Below are positions 61,781-64,000 of a DNA stretch of 64,000 bases, in pieces (positions within the stretch are counted from its first letter, which is position 1; each line of letters opens with the position of its first letter). Source of the stretch: Pyrocephalus nanus (Eukaryota > Chordata > Aves > Passeriformes > Tyrannidae); the NCBI GenBank assembly GCA_038380795.1, contig CM076267.1, forward strand, positions 8,725,501 to 8,789,500, written 5' to 3'. The notes beneath the pieces are model-generated. The model ran no database searches and was not told the DNA's origin. It saw nothing but the letters and a program-made list of their open reading frames with translations. The position numbers and the translations under genes were made by a program.

Positions 61781-63430
61781 GTTCAACAACAAAAGATGGG
61801 AAGATGTAAATGTCACCTATTAAGAAATATTTAAAGAGGTCAGACAGATTTTAAGATGCCTCAAAGTCAAACTGACCATTAAACTGTGGCATGAAATTAT
61901 AAAATTGGAATTGTTTAACACTTTTCAAAGAACAACCTTCTTTGCTAAATATCTCCTGCCTACAAAGGAATCTCTGTTAGGTGGTCCCCTCCACTGAAGA
62001 TACAGATTCTGTCATTTGATACATCCTATTTTATTTCATATAGCTTTGTGCCATGAAAAGACCCCGTTCTTTGCCTTAGAGGTTTGCTTTTTAGGTGATT
62101 CCTCTGACTTTTGGGAAGCTACATGTAACACATATTAGCATAAAAGAGAGGGGAACATGACATAAACCCCCACTGCAAAGAGTTATTTACTTATGATTTG
62201 TGTCAGCTTAATTGTATGGAAAATATAGAGCTCTTTGGCACAGAATGTCAAAGTATATATTTATCCTACTCCTATCGACCCAGAAGGGTGCCTTTCACTT
62301 TGTAGCGCCTCAGTCCCCAGTGAAATTGGAGAGGTGCCATGTGTGAGAGGTGGAGGAAAATAAAAAGGCACATCCTAGACAGGCCTCTATGAATCTATCC
62401 AGCACTCTTGGCTATCTTTCTCCAGGTGCCTTGCCTTTCTTGGGGTATCTGTGTTCATATGATATTTTCAGTCCTGCAGGCTGCTGAGCATCTTCTGTAA
62501 AGAGCTCTTTAATGCCAGGATCTTAGGATGCTCATTTGACTGAATTAGCTAATGGTCCATGTGCCAAGTATTCATATGGGAATGAAGAGCACTTTCCTTA
62601 GCCTTTAGCTCTGTCTTTTGTCCCTCCCAGGAGATTATTGCCAGCTCTTTTTCAGCATCAGTGGGAGATAAGTGTGCCTGGTACCTTGCTACAGAAGACC
62701 TTAAGATTTCAGTTCATTGCAGTGCTGAGCTTTATCTATAGCTTTAAAGACACTAGCAGAGGTTTCTTTCCTCTTGCATGTGATAATGCCCCACAGCAGG
62801 AATCACAGGAGAAAACTACTTAATAAAGGTTGTTATGAAAGCATCTCGAGTTTTGGGGGCTTCTAAAATCATCTCTTGTTCTCCATAAGCACATACAACA
62901 CAACAGACATATCCCCTGTTGATGCCTGGCATCCCTTGACATCACCTGTTTTGGGTCTGTGGATAGAAATGAAGATGTTGGTGTTTATACACCTGTATCT
63001 AATTTACAGAAAGCTTTCAAAATTCCTGAGCCCAAGAAATAGTGTTGAAGGGATTTGGTGTGCAAATAGGAGTGAAGATGGGGAGAAAGACATGAGAATT
63101 ACAAAAGGGTTTATCTGATAGAAACCAAAATCGAACAGACTTCCTTTATTTATTTCCATTTGAGACTGTCTTAGCAGCAAGGTGTAAGCATTAAATATAC
63201 AGGAGATAGCAAGCAGAGGAAAAAAGTCAAAGAGTTAAATGATAGCAGGGATCAGTATTTTAGTATATTCCTTCTACAATCTAATATATACAAATAGAAA
63301 AGGCCAGGCACAACGCAAATATTTCCTATTATGAGTAAACTAAAGTCACAATGGAATCTGTCATGCTTGTGATATGAGAGATGGACAATATTCCCAAGCT
63401 GTTGCCATGATGGCACTTCAATGCAGTTTG
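61781..63430. other. Non-coding stretch, nothing specific
   Basis: Short frames only, the longest 80 codons (62876-63118). No recognised repeat family. Confidence 0.45.
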
Positions 63431-63487
63431 TACTTTGTTTATGAAGCCGAATCAGAAACCCTTTTTCTCCTCCCCTCTCTCTCCTTT

Positions 63488-63489
<2 letters not shown>

Positions 63490-63519
<30 letters not shown>
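63490..63519 (+). repeat. Poly-T run (30)
   Basis: The longest homopolymer in the window, preceded by a CT-rich tract. It directly borders the candidate element that follows. No retroposon body was recognised on the minus strand, where it would be an A-tail. Confidence 0.95.
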
Positions 63520-63520
<1 letters not shown>

Positions 63521-63529
63521 GCCCAGCAT

Positions 63530-64000
63530 GTGTAATTCTTCTTCATGGAAGCTCAAAATGGCTGTGGAGCAGCTCAATATTCCATTTATTTTATTTATAA
63601 AATAAATTCAAAGCCTGAAAAGATGAAGTAATTGACTTACTGGGATGACAGTTAAACCCACTAAATTTAATCTTATCCTCTCAAGTACAACATATCGCGC
63701 TTACAAATTATCACCCTGCACCAGACAGGCCTGCTCTCTTCACCTAATCCAAATGGAAATGAAGGCCTCTGTTATTGTATTATCTGACTTTACTATCAGC
63801 ATTAATCCGGCTTAACTCACTTAATGATGCCACTTGTGGCACTATGAAGGCAGCAAAGAAGTCTATAAACTACTTCCATTAAAATGCAAATCTGGCCCAC
63901 AGAGAAAATAAGTGACACAAAAGTAGGAGAATTCGGCCATACACTGTATTAGCCTCTTGCCGCACAGAACTGATACAAGTATAATAACTGATGCTGTGAT
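63530..64000. promoter_or_regulatory. Candidate conserved element, runs off window
   Basis: Unique sequence to the window end with TAATTG (63629), TGACAG (63646-63651, TALE-type), TAATCC twice (63745-63750 and 63803-63808, the OTX/K50 homeodomain core), CACTTAATGATG, an octamer ATGCAAAT (63884-63891) and retained CpGs. The site mix and freedom from simple repeats make this one of the strongest enhancer-like blocks in the window. The right boundary is not visible. Confidence 0.38.

Noticed and set aside
1..64000. tRNA, rRNA, CRISPR array, bacterial operon or phage content
   Set aside because: No cloverleaf with A and B boxes, no rRNA core sequence, no regularly spaced repeats and no dense coding; the composition and the CR1 tail point to a bird nuclear genome.

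Overview
The window looks like intergenic or deep intronic DNA from a bird. The clearest organism signal is a CR1 LINE 3' tail at about 51547-51630, of the type common in bird genomes and, from memory, especially in songbirds. Base composition is AT-leaning (about 60% A+T by eye). CpG is sparse, interspersed repeats are few, and poly-A/poly-T runs and dinucleotide microsatellites are scattered through. All of this fits a vertebrate and none of it fits a bacterium, phage or organelle. The bird assignment is inference from one repeat plus the low repeat load.

I recognise no protein-coding gene, rRNA, tRNA or known microRNA. Open frames are short, lie on both strands, overlap each other and many lack an ATG. 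That is what chance gives in 64 kb. Two places deserve mention as weak coding candidates: 8161-8622 (153 codons, strong Kozak context, signal-peptide-like start, ten cysteines, last part inside a MIR relic) and 33017-33242 (a splice-acceptor-like sequence followed by about 74 open codons). Neither matches a family I know.

Layout: 1-3600 is plain non-coding DNA. 3600-7150 holds three stretches that read like conserved regulatory DNA, a G-quadruplex-type run and a (TG)17 array. 7150-9400 holds a GC-richer segment with three CACGTG boxes, the weak ORF and two MIR-like relics. 9400-19380 is largely featureless, with two short tandem duplications and a CTCF-like motif at 17570. 19380-20330 is a GC/CpG-raised segment with a second CTCF-like motif. 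20330-32100 is AT-rich with low-complexity tracts and weak ancient repeats. 32140-32720 is another candidate regulatory element. 33000-33720 holds the possible exon. 33720-51500 is mostly plain, with MIR relics at 42010 and 45006-45345, two perfect hairpins near 45.95 and 46.67 kb and a homeodomain-site cluster at 48500-48650. 51547 is the CR1. The right end (56040-58760, 61200-61780, 63430-64000) is again rich in homeodomain, octamer, forkhead and TCF-type motifs.

The whole is best read as a gene desert with islands of candidate long-range enhancers, of the kind that flanks developmental transcription-factor genes. I cannot name the neighbouring gene. Conservation, the decisive evidence for the enhancer calls, cannot be measured from one sequence, so those calls carry low confidence.
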